Source: Quercus robur
Taxonomy: Eukaryota > Streptophyta > Magnoliopsida > Fagales > Fagaceae
Direction of reading: 5' to 3'
DNA length: 64,000 nucleotides
NCBI RefSeq assembly: GCF_932294415.1
Contig: NC_065545.1
Span: forward strand, 43,066,327 to 43,130,326
The position numbers and the translations under genes were made by a program. Positions 23,701-36,054 of the stretch are shown piece by piece. The notes below the pieces were generated by a model. It was not told the DNA's origin. It saw nothing but the letters and a program-made list of their open reading frames with translations, and made no database searches. Within the stretch, counting starts at the first letter, position 1, and the number at the start of each line of letters is the position of its first letter.

Positions 23701-25520
23701 AACCAGTGTGTGTTATGACCTTTTTTTTTTTAATTGAGAAAGCAACAAAATCGACAAATGTAAGTAATTGTTTCTCATACCCTTGTTCATTATCATCTCT
23801 GGAAGAATTGGTACTAGTCCCAGGAGAATTACTGAAATGTACATATGTGCACCCTAAAATTTAGAAAGGGTAATGTGTTAGTACGAAGAATTCTGAAGCT
23901 GTAAACAAAAATAAAGAAAATGAAAACATGAAAAGTTCCAATAACAAAGTACCAAGCATTAAAAGCAAAAATAAAAATCATTTATGTTCTATGAAGATAG
24001 AATTATTGGCTAAAAGTTTTATTGCCTATGAAAGCATTGGAAGAATTCGTGTGAAATATTTATGGACTCACCATTGCCCGCTTTGTTTTGTTCTACAGTA
24101 TTTTGACTACGTGCTTGCTGTCCAAGTCTGTACTTCTGCATATTGATTTACATCCTAATGTTACATTCGTGTTCCACAACTCAAAATGCAAATGAAAAGA
24201 AAATTAGGAGAGAAGAAAATTTTATAATCACCTGCAAATGGCTCTTCAGATGGTACAATGTCAAGCCCTTCAAGCCCATCAGCCTCAATACAGACTTGGG
24301 AGTTGCTTCTGAAAATAAAATATAAAAATTTAAAATTAAAAAAAAAAAAAAAAATGCTTACTAAATTATCGAGCAATATAGAAAGTGCTAAAACCTCATT
24401 TTAGCACAGTGAAATGAGACTATACAATCGATTTTCTAACAGAAAGTGCAAATGTAAATTGCTGGTTTTTGATGAGTTAACTGCATGAGAATTGGATTGG
24501 TTAATTCACTTCTAAGTTGTGAAAGGTTGTGAACTTGTAAGCAGCAATAATATGAGTAATTATTCAGTACTACAACAAAATGACACTTCATTTTCTCACA
24601 TAATAGTAGATTTCATTAATGAAATTTATGGTAGGATCCCATTTGTGTGTGATGAAAGAGTATCATGTTATTGTAAAACTAGTACCTAATGATTACTCAA
24701 AAAAAGTACCTAACAAGTTGGATGTTGGAGACAACAATTGGTTCTTTCTCATTACCCAATTCAAGTAAATGACAATTACGTCTTACTACATGATTTTTCC
24801 CAAAAATAAAAACTACTTGTTACATCTTGCTCATTTCCTATAATTCAATTTAAGATGTAAGTCAACTAATTATTTATTAGGTGAAATTTGTGTCCAGTAT
24901 CTTTTTACATTGGATACGACATGATTCAGACATGTGTCCATTGCAAAAAGAAGCACCAGACACAAGCTATATATTTATTTATTAAGCTTAAAAAAAAAAA
25001 ATCATTCCAGCACAATGTTCAAAATAAGTAAGATTCTCCATTGAAACATATTTCGATGAATTGGAGGAAATGGACTAGAGTAGAGAAGTTGATAATTTCG
25101 ATAATTTTTGTCAAACATAACAAAATCAATGGCATCTCAAACTATTGCTATAATTTAGAAGATCAATATGTCCTGCTTAACAAATTACCACTGCTCAAAA
25201 TTTAAGAACATTAAACATAAATAAATAAAAAGGGAAAAAGAAAAGAGGTTTTTTTTTTTTTTTTTTTGAGAAACTGGAAAAAAGAAAAGAGTTGAGTGGT
25301 AAAATAACATACTGTCAGGGCCACCAAGTTTAGTGACAGCATCAACAAATCGTTCGTGCAGATCAGGCGTCCACCTTAACCTGGGCTTCGGGTCTCTTGT
25401 CATCATCACAGCGTTCTCATATGGATAGCTCCCTACTGCTCTACCAACACCACCACCACCACCACCACTGTAATTCCTCTCCATCAGGTTCATATATATC
25501 ACCCTAGCTAACTCACTCAA
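20739..25520 (-). CDS. MYB-CC (PHR1-like) transcription factor, 6 exons
   Basis: Minus-strand exons: 25520-25313, 24308-24232, 24135-24072, 23853-23781, 21350-21281 and 21143-20739. They join in frame (897 nt, 298 aa) with GT-AG introns. The GARP/MYB-like domain is complete: RLRWTPDLHERFVDAVTKLG (about 47-66), then KATPKSVLRLMGLKGLTLYH and LKSHLQKYRLGQQ (70-103). The coiled-coil domain that defines MYB-CC proteins follows: EIPIEEALKCQLEVQKRLQD (142-161) and KKLQMRIEAQGKYLQAILEK. A Gly run lies at residues 19-24. Members are nuclear DNA-binding proteins; some (PHR1 and relatives) control phosphate-starvation genes through dimers. This copy's targets are unknown. The start is uncertain: Met1 and Met10 are both possible. 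For exon 4, the acceptor at 23853 keeps the frame, whereas the nearer one leads to a mismatch with the family. Intron 4 holds two MITEs and a SINE-like repeat. Confidence 0.9.
21716..21815 (+). repeat. SINE-like repeat in MYB-CC intron 4
   Basis: TCTTATAACTGAATTGGTAC resembles a tRNA-type A box and GGGTTCGAGCAG a B box, followed by TTAGTAGCATGTTGTAATTA. The same order occurs at 42415-42525. Internal polymerase III boxes plus dispersion suggest a tRNA-derived SINE. The ends are approximate. Confidence 0.5.
22420..22693. mobile_element. Stowaway-like MITE with internal tandem duplication
   Basis: Inverted ends CAAACTATTTTACAAAAT and CAAACTGTTTTACAAAAT are bounded by TA dinucleotides, as in Stowaway elements. 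Inside, a 116-bp unit occurs twice in direct succession (22445-22560 and 22561-22676), essentially without differences. A shorter copy of its ATGTGG...CCACAT stem would be the ancestral form. Confidence 0.65.
22697..22889. mobile_element. Harbinger-like MITE, copy 3
   Basis: It begins GGGTCTATTTAGATAC and ends GTATTACCC, with interior ACTGTAGTAAAATAATTTTT and GAATAGTGTCGTGG, as in copies 1 and 2. Flanking GTA and TTA fit a 3-bp duplication with one mismatch. At 193 bp it is the shortest copy and carries a deletion. It lies only a few bases from the Stowaway-like element. Confidence 0.6.
24555..24702. mobile_element. Possible MITE in MYB-CC intron 1
   Basis: The inverted ends GAGTAATTATTCAGTAC and GAGTAATCATTAGGTAC bracket 148 bp with GGTAGGATCCCATTTGTGTG inside, similar in plan to the MITE at 10724-10905. 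No clear target duplication was found. Confidence 0.4.
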
Positions 25521-26802
25521 CCCCTTTCCTTTAGGAAAACGAATTCCAGCTTAATTTTGTCTGTTTTTTCTTCTATCAGATCGGCACCATTGACTTCATG
25601 ATCTCACGCAGCTGGCAGCTAGCGGAAAATATAGAGACTGTTGGAGATTATGGTATATATCTTGGTCTACGTAACAAATCAAACTGAATGGTATTTGGAA
25701 ATGTTAATGATGTTACCAACGTTGTGCTTTGCAAATATTAAGAAATAATGGAGACCCATCAAAAGCTGAAATACAAATGAAACAGAGATTGATCGATGTC
25801 TGTGTAAGAAGCAAAAGGAGGAGTTGGCTTTGTTTCAAAGTCCTATTTATTTTAGTCACAAATTATTTATATATATATATATTATAATTTAATTTGACGA
25901 ACATGTAGAGTAAAGCTCGGCGGCGAATCTCAAAGCAACAGGACACCATTTACATATAGATAAAGATATCTATAGAATATATCGGATAACTTTATAATTA
26001 TAATGTGCTGCTATAGCATAGCATAGCATGCTCCAATGGAGCTTATCCACTCCACCTTGGACCGTTGGATCTATCTTACGATTCTATGACAAAATCCTAC
26101 TCCCATTCCTAATGCTAGTCAGCTAGTTGGAGTGTGGGACCAAATTTCATAGGAAAATCCCTAAGATTCCCTAAATTTTACTCTATTATATTTATAATTT
26201 GAATTTTGATGTAACTATAAATATGATCCGTAAATTCAATCAATTTTTTGTGAGTTATATTATGTATTTAGTTAAATGGGTATTTGTTTATCTATTTTTA
26301 TTACTGTCTAATAGAGTAGAACCTGTTTGATTACTCGTTAACAAGTGTAATTGAGCACATATTAATATATTTTCATTTTTAATAAAGTTACAAATATTCT
26401 TCTCAATTATATATATGATGATAGGTTAATTAACGTACAATAAAAGTGATGCCATTGATTTTCTCATGTAAAAATGATATTGAACTATCCACAATGTCTT
26501 ATTAGCAAAGTGTGAAATAGTTGGGAAATTTATTATATTTATAGGATGAATAATGCTAGGACACATTATTTTCCTCCCTAAAACCCACACCTTGTTCTAT
26601 GTCAACTCATGATTGGTGCATAAGTTGATACGACATGCTCAAATACTTATGATGACCTAAGTGAAAGGGCTAAAATCCAATTATGAATTAACACATAAAT
26701 AGGGCATGGATTTAGGAAGTAAAAATGAGTACGTACGTTGTAGAATTGTTGGACCAAAAAGAGTAAATCTAGAGACGCACACCTAAATTCACAACATATT
26801 TA
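25521..26802. other. Upstream region of the MYB-CC gene and intergenic DNA
   Basis: The 5' UTR and promoter of the minus-strand MYB-CC gene should lie in the first part. A (TA)n run is at about 25868-25882. No further coding sequence was recognised. Confidence 0.4.
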
Positions 26803-27525
26803 ATTGTTATTAGGGATAGCAATTTGGCCCCACCCAGCCCCTCCCCTCCCTGCTTCGACTCACGTAGGTTTTCCCCGCCCCACAAAGGTGGTGGGGCAGG
26901 GATGGGGTAAGATTTTAACCCTACACCACCACAGGGCAGGGCAGGGTAGGAATAGATTTAGACTTTTTAGACCTAAACTGCCCCACTCTACATTGATAAG
27001 GGTTAAATTGTAAATTTTTCATACCTTAAAACCCTATTATGTAAACAAACATATCATCAACTTATTTTATTCTACCCAACAAGAATTTTTGCCTCTTTTT
27101 TTTTCTCTAGCAAGGTTGGAAATAAGGTACAAATTTTAACATATTCTTTTGTCTTTATTATAAAGAAATTTATATAGTATTGAATCATTAATTTTGTATT
27201 ATGAGATTTTTGTTTTTGTTGTGATATTGTCTTGTTAAATAATTTAATAATATTATTCAATTTTTGCTAAAAATTAATTTGATTTGATGGGATAAATTTA
27301 TTTGTAATTTCAATTTTATTTTTATTTAAAAAACAAGTTTTATTAAAAATAATTGTAATAGTTGTGGGCAAATTAACAAGAAGTAGAGTTTTACGGAGTG
27401 AGACGAGACTTTGCGGGGCCCCAAGAGACAGGGATGGGGCAAAAAAAATTTCCCATCATGCGAGACAGAGACAAATGTCCCATCTTTCAAACACATACTA
27501 TCCTATTGTCATTCCTAATTATCAT
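26803..27525. mobile_element. hAT-like non-autonomous element
   Basis: The element is 26811-27517 (707 bp), with ends TAGGGATAGCAATTTGG and TAGGAATGACAATAGG. Flanks ATTGTTAT (26803-26810) and ATTATCAT (27518-27525) agree at six of eight positions, fitting an old 8-bp hAT duplication. Subterminal GC-rich stretches (GCCCCACCC, GGGGCAGGG) contrast with an AT-rich centre. No transposase is present. Confidence 0.6.
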
Positions 27526-28441
27526 CTTATGATTGGTGTACCTAATTTTGTGTTTAGCAAGTACCATGATAGTCCCGTGAAAATTACGAGCTAACACATA
27601 GAGATTTAGGTGTGAGAAGAGAATGTGTCCATTGTAGAGGATTGTTGGACCAAAAATAATGGAGTAGCGGGGAGTTAAGGGAGATGAGGTTATATAATAT
27701 AAGAAGCCGTAAAAACACAGTAATTCAAGGAGGAAATTAACGAGATTGAGATAGCGAAGTTGATGCCAGCGTGGAATATTCTGCACCGAAGGAAGGGAAT
27801 AGAATAATAAAGGAGTCACGTGGCACGTAGGAAAGGTGATAGATAGCACATGTGGGGGGCCATGAAGAGAACACGGCTTACACAACACGTTTCGGGATTT
27901 CCGCAAGGGACGGCAGAGAATATTCCTTCTTTTTTTTATTTTTACATTAAAACTTAAAACCCACTAAAAACTAAAAGTCAAAAGTCCCAACTCCCTAATA
28001 AACCTGTCCAGATGCTCCTTCCCCTAATATTATTTTTTCTTTTTTCTTTTTTCCCCCATTCATTCTAATATATTTTGAAGTACAGTGCTTTGCATACAAC
28101 AACATGTTGTTGTATGAATGAATATATTTAGATATAATAACATATATGTTCCTTCAACCAACCATAATTAATGGGAATCTCAACCAAATTTATGAGCATA
28201 AAAGTCAGCCTAGAATTTTTTTTTTTTTTTAGGGTGACTGCACATCCTTCAATCGACTTTAAAACAAAGCAATGGAGTTACTTAAAACTTAAAATTACTC
28301 TTGATAGGCCGTTAGAAATGTGGCAGTCACAAGCATATCTCATCAAAAATTGCTAATGATGCAATATAATTTTTTAGCCTTAGAAAAAAATAAAATAAAA
28401 TAAGACTAGATTCATTCTCCATAATCTTAAAGAAAGAAGAC
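27526..28441. other. Intergenic DNA, nothing recognised
   Basis: AT-rich DNA with short T-runs (28208-28222). No exon, RNA gene or clean repeat boundary was seen. Confidence 0.4.
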
Positions 28442-29495
28442 TTAGGCTGCGTTTGTTTCACATAAAGAGCAGTTTCGGAAAGTATTTTACACCATTGTGT
28501 GTGTTTGGCACCAACTGAAAATATGGTCAAACTGAAAATGTTTTACACTTTGACCGTAAAATACCCCTTCTTACCCGTAAAGCCATTTCCATAGTTGTTT
28601 TACCTTCAAACCACATTTTACAAACTGAAAAAGTGGAGAGAGAGAGAGAGAGAGAGTGATAAGTGTGAAACTAGAGAGAGAGAGATTGGAGTCGCCATCA
28701 TAGTCGCCGCCAGATGCTCATCGGCACCGCCATCTAGATCATCACCACCCAAGACCGATCCACCCAAAACCGATCTCGTTCTCGACCCACCCAAGACCGA
28801 GCTCGTTCTTGACACACCAATCTTGTTCTCCCTCTTGCTCAACGTCACTGATCTGGCCGTCACTGACCACCAGCCCACTCCTCACAGACATCACACACTT
28901 GAAGATCTCAGCCCACCCCTCCCTCATCACCGATCCACAAACACCCAAGACCTACCTCTCCGATCGCCAGTCATGCACCGACGAGTACAGGTTGAGCTCT
29001 GATCTTGACAATTGATCGCAAGCTGTGCTCCACTAGGCTCTCCAACGCATTGGCCGATCTGGCCGCCGCCGACCACTAGCCCACTCCATTCCACCCCCAA
29101 ACCCACCCGATCTGGCCGCCGCCGCCTCCATCCACTCTGATCCTCTCTTTCCTGATCTATCTCTCTTTCCCTCAATCTGTCACTCTTTCTTCCTCCTCTC
29201 ACCGAGTTTGTGAATAAAAAATGTTTTTATTTTGATTTTTGGTTGTATTAAGTGTATATTTTGAATTTTTCTGTTATAAAATTTGTTTGGGAGCTAAGAA
29301 AATGGCTAAGAAAATGTGAAAATTTTGTAGGAAAATAACATTTTCAGAATGTTACCAAACACCGAAAATCGTTTTCTAGACTATTTTCCATTGCAGAACC
29401 AAACGCCCTGATTTCATTTTCCTTACAGGAATTCACTTTCCCCTGCATTCATTTTACACTTGGAATTCAATTTACATTGAACCAAACCAGCCTTA
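28442..29495. mobile_element. Harbinger-like element with GC-rich interior
   Basis: The element is 28445-29492 (1,048 bp), with ends GGCTGCGTTTGTTTCA and GGCTGGTTTGGTTCAA and TTA on each side (28442-28444, 29493-29495). The middle (about 28635-29210) is much richer in GC than the surroundings. It contains (GA)n, then repeated CACCCAAGACCGA/CACCCAAAACCGA units, then CGCCGCC blocks. Both strands are open for 80-135 codons there, but the products are low-complexity and unlike any family I know. No transposase was seen. Confidence 0.65.
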
Positions 29496-32400
29496 ATAGT
29501 TGAGATACGTTGTGTTGGGGAAGGTCACATGTCAATTATTGTTGCAAAAAAAAAAGGGTCCCTTCTTTGACTTTAACCTACAACTTGACACCAGACCAAT
29601 AAGGATCAGCGATTACCGATGCATTTTTGAGACCTACAAAAAGAAACCAACTCAAAGCCCAAATAGAGGAGAGGGAACATTGAAGGGGACCCTAATCTAT
29701 CTTTTAAAGTTTTAACTATGGTATGGAATGATGAATAGGACAATACACTTTTAGTTATAATCGAGAGTCAAAATAATTTGTATCAGCGGTGAGTCAAAAT
29801 AGAAGAACATAAATCCTACAATAAGTCAACATTTTACACGTCTCACAATAAATCCTATATGTGATGATACAGCTTTTATGGTTAATTCCATACATCTTCC
29901 ATTAGTAAAATCTCAACAAGTAATAAAACTCAGTATTAACAAAAATGGTATATCCAGCAATAGTAAAATTTAAATTGATATAAGTTCTTCCATAATGATT
30001 ATGAATTTAAAGGGCTAACTAAAACGTAGTTGCGTGAGAGTGCGGCCAATTGTGTGAAGAGAAAGAGAGTCTATACTATATAGACACAAAAAATTTAATA
30101 GCAAATATGACAATGGTTGATATGCTATGTTGATATCATACTTTGTTTGCCTTCAACTTACGTGTCAAACTTTGAAAATTTCAAAAAAAATTCATTTTCT
30201 TACCAAGGGACCGTGGGAACATCTAGATCACCATGGTTTATCCTGTTTGGGCATCAAAGCACTAAAGTGCCACTTCATGTCAAAATGTCCAAAATAACCT
30301 TAGTCAACCGATTGTTGACCAAATGTCAAAATTTCACCAAAATGGCGTTTTTATATCAAATCCAAGGTAATAATCTTTTTGTCAAATTTGACGTAAGGTT
30401 GACTTTTAACCAACCGTCCGATTGGTATGAAACCAATATCATTGAGAAGAGTATCGAATTCCCTTTAAAATGGCTACTAATGGGTCGAAATCAAAGTTAA
30501 AACAGTTGAGATATCATAAAAATAGTGTCAAGCGCATCAACTCATTTCTAGGGCCCATAACTCTTTGGTCCGCCAACCAATTTTCAAAAAATCAAATGAT
30601 TTGGAAACTAGATATTCATATCTTTTTAGTGCCACTAGAATCAAGTCAATCGGAGTTCGTGCAGGTTCGTACCCATTCATATACACGAAAGCTCATGACC
30701 CACTTTTAATAGCTTTGCTTGTTGGCACGTGTGCAGTCCATAATTCAATTCAATGGATCTATGGACACAATCCAAACCTTCATCTGTTACATATGTCTCT
30801 TTGTTTGTTTGTTAGCATGATTCCTCCTTATTTCTTTGCTTGTTTGCATGTTTTCATTTCTTGGTTTGTTTGGTTTTTGTCATGCATGTTTGCTTTGTTT
30901 GGTGTTCTTGTTTGTTTGTTTGCATGTGGCGGATGGAACATGCACCCTACTTCCAAGAGGCAAGTAAAAGGGCATTGATCAGTAAATTTTAGGAGTTAGC
31001 CCCTCCAAAAGGTCCATCCTTTCCTTAGCCTTCCTTTAGAACCATCTCTAGTCGCTTTCCTAGATTAGTTTTCTTTTTTGTACCTCACTTTGGGCCACAC
31101 CTTATGGGTGTGGATATGTCTACATTTCATTTACCTTGCTTTGAGCCACACCTTCTACATGTGGATATGTATACATTTCTGCATTGTGTGATGAAAATAT
31201 ATTATGCATGCTATATATTGTAAAGGTGATCATGCACTTAGGATGATGGATATCAGCGATTAGATAATAACCTCTCCCTAATCATGAATGCTTCTTGACC
31301 TTGGATTGTGGGTATGCATTCAACGCATAGTGTTGTAGATTCAGATTCATACTTTATTGGGTGCATGATGTACCACGTGTGTGATTACCCATATCCATGT
31401 CAGCTACTGACATGTGGTTACACTATGTATACGACGTGCACCACGTGCTTTGTACTTAGGTGCGCCTTTGACCGAACATAGTGGTGCACACAGTGTGCAC
31501 TAATGCGAAATCCTACAAGTGCATTGTGATGCACTGAATGTGAAACTCTATTAGATTTTCTCTATGAAAATAGTGCAACTTCTTGTTGTATTTTCACTAC
31601 AAAAGCTTTGTGAGGATTACGTTGTGTGTGCCACAATGCACCTGATATGAAATTTTGCCCAATTTTTGTCTCGAAAATAAAATGAAATGCCGCCAGATTT
31701 TCATCACAGAAATTTAATAGAATTTCCAATATGCTAGCAAAACATTGGTGAAGGCCACACACATTTTCCAAATCAAACCACAAAAGCCCAAATTCATTAA
31801 GCCTCAAAAGTTACAGTCAATAGCTTGATTTTATCTGCCAATGACCAAAAATTAAGTTACCAAAACAAAAGACTGTCTCACGACAAGTTTTGTGGGGTTT
31901 CTAACAACTTTCCTACACATAACCAGACGTCTGAATCCAAGAATTAAGATTATTTATCATCCATTTAGATTAAGAAAATTTTACTTTTTCTTAACCTATG
32001 ATCGATAATAAAATCAAATAGAGTTAGGTGACTAATCATACATAGAAAAACCCAATGGTTGGTGGTGACTTTTCAACTATAATAAAAAATGGTTCACTAT
32101 CGTAATTCACACCTACCATACATCATTCTCAAAAAGTGAAGAGAGGAGGGACGCATGTTCCTATTTCCCTTCTACCCTATCCACATGTGTGGAGAGCAAG
32201 CGTTGCCGTTCAAGGTGGTCATAGCGAAATGCCGACCTTTATTTTAGGACCTCTAAATATGCCATGTACAATTATTTTAGGACCTCTAAATATGCCATGT
32301 GCAATTTTTTGAGTGAAAGTGCTGACCTTTTTTTCAGTCAAAAATCATTACCCGTAGTTATTGAGAGGCATTTTCGTCCGAAATTTGACCGGCTTTTTTA

Positions 32401-32580
32401 TTCGCAAAATAACATTGCCATATATTTTTTATTTTTTATTTAGGACCTCTACTCTTAGGTAACTTTTTATGTGGAGTAAGTGATGCTAAAATTTTGGTGT
32501 GGCTGTTTCTAGATCCTAAGATTTTTTTATTTGCAAGGTTTCATCTATTTAAAAGTGGGAGAGAATGAGAGAGCTCTTTT

Positions 32581-32618
<38 letters not shown>

Positions 32619-33264
32619 GTATTACTTAATCAATACTATAGCACACAACTCATTTACAAGCTTAACAACTATTGATTGCGTTAATGTGAACACAAGAACG
32701 TCCCAAATTCTAAATCAACGACTTATTAAAACCTAGAAGACAGGACAATATCATCGCTACCTTGATAGGCACAGCATTGACGTCAATATATTAACTATTC
32801 ATTAAACTTATGACCATTAAAGACCTATACATTTATTCTGGAGATCTATACGTGGGACTAAAGATGACAAAATAAAATACACAGGACATTGTTAGTTTGG
32901 GTTTCCAGAAGAAGTGCCACATTTTGACATTCTCATGAATTTGGCATAATATGAAAATCATGCAATAGTGAAAGCTAGATTATATTTCGTCAATGGAGGG
33001 CTATAAGATTTATGCCACAGCTGTTAGTTAATGGCAAAAAGTTCAAGAGTTTATAAACAGTTCTGCTACACATTAGCAATTTTATAAATTCTTTGACAGC
33101 TTTGACATAAAATGCACAACTAATATACATCGGTGAAAATTCTCTCATGAATCATTTCGTCATCAGAGACCATGTATTTATGCATTTGTGATTCTTTAAA
33201 GCCTCATTTTGTTTTGTGTTCCAGCATCTATCCACTGTTTAATTATTTGGCATATACCAATAGC
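29496..33264. other. Large intergenic region, unclassified repeats
   Basis: No gene was recognised. From about 30120 to 31560 there is a moderately open but low-complexity stretch with TTTGTTTGTTTGCATG repeats. A 55-bp imperfect direct repeat (GCCACACCTT...TGTGGATATGT) lies at about 31094 and 31147, and CCACGTG occurs twice near 31373 and 31440. A short duplication, TTTAGGACCTCTAAATATGC, occurs at about 32242 and 32277. A T-run of about 36 bases lies at 32583-32618. These look like decayed transposon pieces, but the class is not clear. Confidence 0.4.
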
Positions 33265-35916
33265 TTATGCTAGACAACCTTTAAAACCCTTTCTTAGGGA
33301 AAATTCATCCAAATTTCTTCCTATGAACACGAGTTTGTTAATCCTCTTCTCATTGGGTCCCCAGGTTTTGCCTGGGTAGCCATCCAATGTAGAATGCACC
33401 CCCTGAAAAGGTAACAGCACCATAGAAGGTGGAGAAAAATTAGAAAAGAAATGTAGCCTGCAACACAATTTTTTTATTATAAATATACTCATTTGATAAT
33501 GAAAGGAATAGTATGGAAAAGGGAAAAAGAACCTGAAAAACATAACGTTGGTCAGAATCACTAACAGACAAAATCCCCTTCATTCTGTACAAGTCCTCTC
33601 CTTTTTCTTCAATCAGTCTTTCAAGCCAATCATCAAACTGGAATAGTCAACCAATTTTAAGAAGGAAAATTAATTATTAGATTAATCAAAGGTAACCCTA
33701 AAGAGAAGCAAATGGTGTGTATATATATATAGCAAATACAACTCATGATTCAATACAGGATTGAACCTTTGACCTTAACCTCCAACTCCTGTTTATGTGG
33801 AGGAGGTTCCATTCGATCCAACAAAAGACAAGGAACATGAAAAATATAAGTGTGAGAATGAAGGATCTTCCCTTCACCAGTTTGCAGTTGCGAAAATACT
33901 TGCTAGTTGCTACATTGACAGACAGCAAATAAGCATACACCATTGGCCGGTAACAAGTCCAATAGCCTCTTCCAAGGTTTCTTTTTACAGGATAAAAAAT
34001 TAAAATTTTTTCTTTTTCTTTTTTAAATTATAGATTTGCATGCAAATTTCTATTCCTTGACCATTATAGCAACTAGGTATGGTAATTTATTTATAGAGGT
34101 CATTAGCTATTCTCAGTTTCCTTAGGAAATTGAGATTTGGGAATAGTTTTTGTTTTTTTTGTCTATTTTGAGTTACCAAACAAGTATTTTGTTCTACAAA
34201 ATAGAAAATAGTTTTTGAAAACAGAAAAAATTAGGAAAAAAAAAAAACAGTTGCTAAACATACCTTAAGGCTATGTTTGGTAACAGTTTTTGCCTTTTGT
34301 TTTCAAAATTTTGTTTTTGGGAATATAAAGAAAAAGCAATTTCTTGTATTTTCAAAATCAAAAACATATTTGGCTAGTTGAAATACAAAAAAAAAAAAAA
34401 AAAAAATTGAGATATCCTTTTGTACACAACTTGTCTCAACTCTAAATAAGTTGTAGCAGAGCTCCTTTGTACACAACTTGTCTCAACTCTAGATCAAAAC
34501 TAGAGATATCCTTTGGGTCTGTAAATTTATGGAGGTAAGAAGTTGAAAAGTGAAGTTCCCACATAGATCTGTTCAAAATTTGGGAAGGGGAGAGAGAGAG
34601 AGAGAGAGTCATGGTTCTCAAGATGTAGTGAAGAAGAAGAAGTCATGGATCTTCCTACCTATAAAGTGATTCTCTTTAGGATCATTGAATAAAGTGCAAG
34701 ATAAATAGAAAAAATTCTTGTGTGAGAGGAGTGAGAAAAAAAAAATACTAAAATTTGTTATTACTCGAATTTGAACACTAGTGCTAACTCCTTTAAGGGG
34801 ACGAATTCATTAAATTAAGTGCATGTTTTCATTGGTTTTTCAAAAATAGAAATTAAAAACAAAATTTTGCATGTTTTCAATTTCCTTCACAAATTGAGTT
34901 TTATGAACAATTTTTGTTTTCTATTCATTTTCGGTTGCCAAACAAGTTTTCTAGTCTAGAAAATACAAAACTATTTTTGGAAACAGAAAATAAGGGGAAA
35001 AAAAAAAAAAAGTTACCAAACATACCCTAACTATCTTAGGTTTTATTTTCTTTGGGTTCGAGTTAGTCATTTATTAGCTTTTCAGTTTACTAGTCAAACT
35101 AGGAGTTTCTAATACTACTAGGACAGTTTCTAACTCTACTAGGGCAAGAAAGAGTCTTTATATATATTTATGCTCAATGTATTCAAAGGAGATAAAGCTG
35201 GTTAATAAAATTATTGAGTTTTTTGAGCATTGAGACATGTTAGCCTCTGCGTGATGTTTCCTCTATTTCCCTTCTCTCTTTTCTTCTTCTTCTTCTTCTC
35301 TTTCTTATGGTATTGTTCACAGGTACTGTTGTTCATACAGCCCCTAAAGACCATAAGACCGCTCTGTCTTCTCCCTTACAACCCCACATCAAACCCTTTC
35401 TTTTACCTATCAAAACCTTTACTTTTTTTTTGTGGAGTATCTACCTATCAAAACCCTAAATGGCCATATGCTTTCTTCAACCAAATAACCATCAAATAAC
35501 TCATCAAACCACCTTTTAATTCCTAACATAACCCTATAACCCTTTCTTCAACAATTATAAACCTTAAATCCACAAATTCACTTGACATATTTGCCCTATG
35601 TCAAGAGAGGAGTGGAAGAACTTTATCAAGGTTTTAAATTTAAGGAGTTGGTACAGCTGAAGCAAAAAGTTGCTGTACAGTGCAGAGATAAGACCAATAT
35701 ACTTGCTTAGACCAGTGTTGTAATTTGCAGTTAGCAAACACATTTTAACACTTGAGATAGAGAGAGTTTTACTGCTGGATCTAATATGAGTAAAGATAGA
35801 TTGTTCTTTTCTACTTATATTCCCACTGTGTTAATTTGGGTGTGCTGGGGTCAGTATGCCCCGCACAGCCATTTTATTCTCTTGTTATTTATATATTGAG
35901 ATAGAAAGCCCTTTTT

Positions 35917-35987
<71 letters not shown>

Positions 35988-36019
35988 GACACTCTCCGCA
36001 TCCCAATAGGAACCATATT

Positions 36020-36054
<35 letters not shown>

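Noticed and set aside
28595..29202. Overlapping open frames on both strands, up to 135 codons
   Set aside because: They are low-complexity products of a GC-rich repeat block in a Harbinger-like element. No conserved domain is visible.
30117..30978. Two or three long plus-strand frames
   Set aside because: The residues are biased by TTTG repeats and resemble no family. There are no splice sites to join them. Treated as unclassified repeat.
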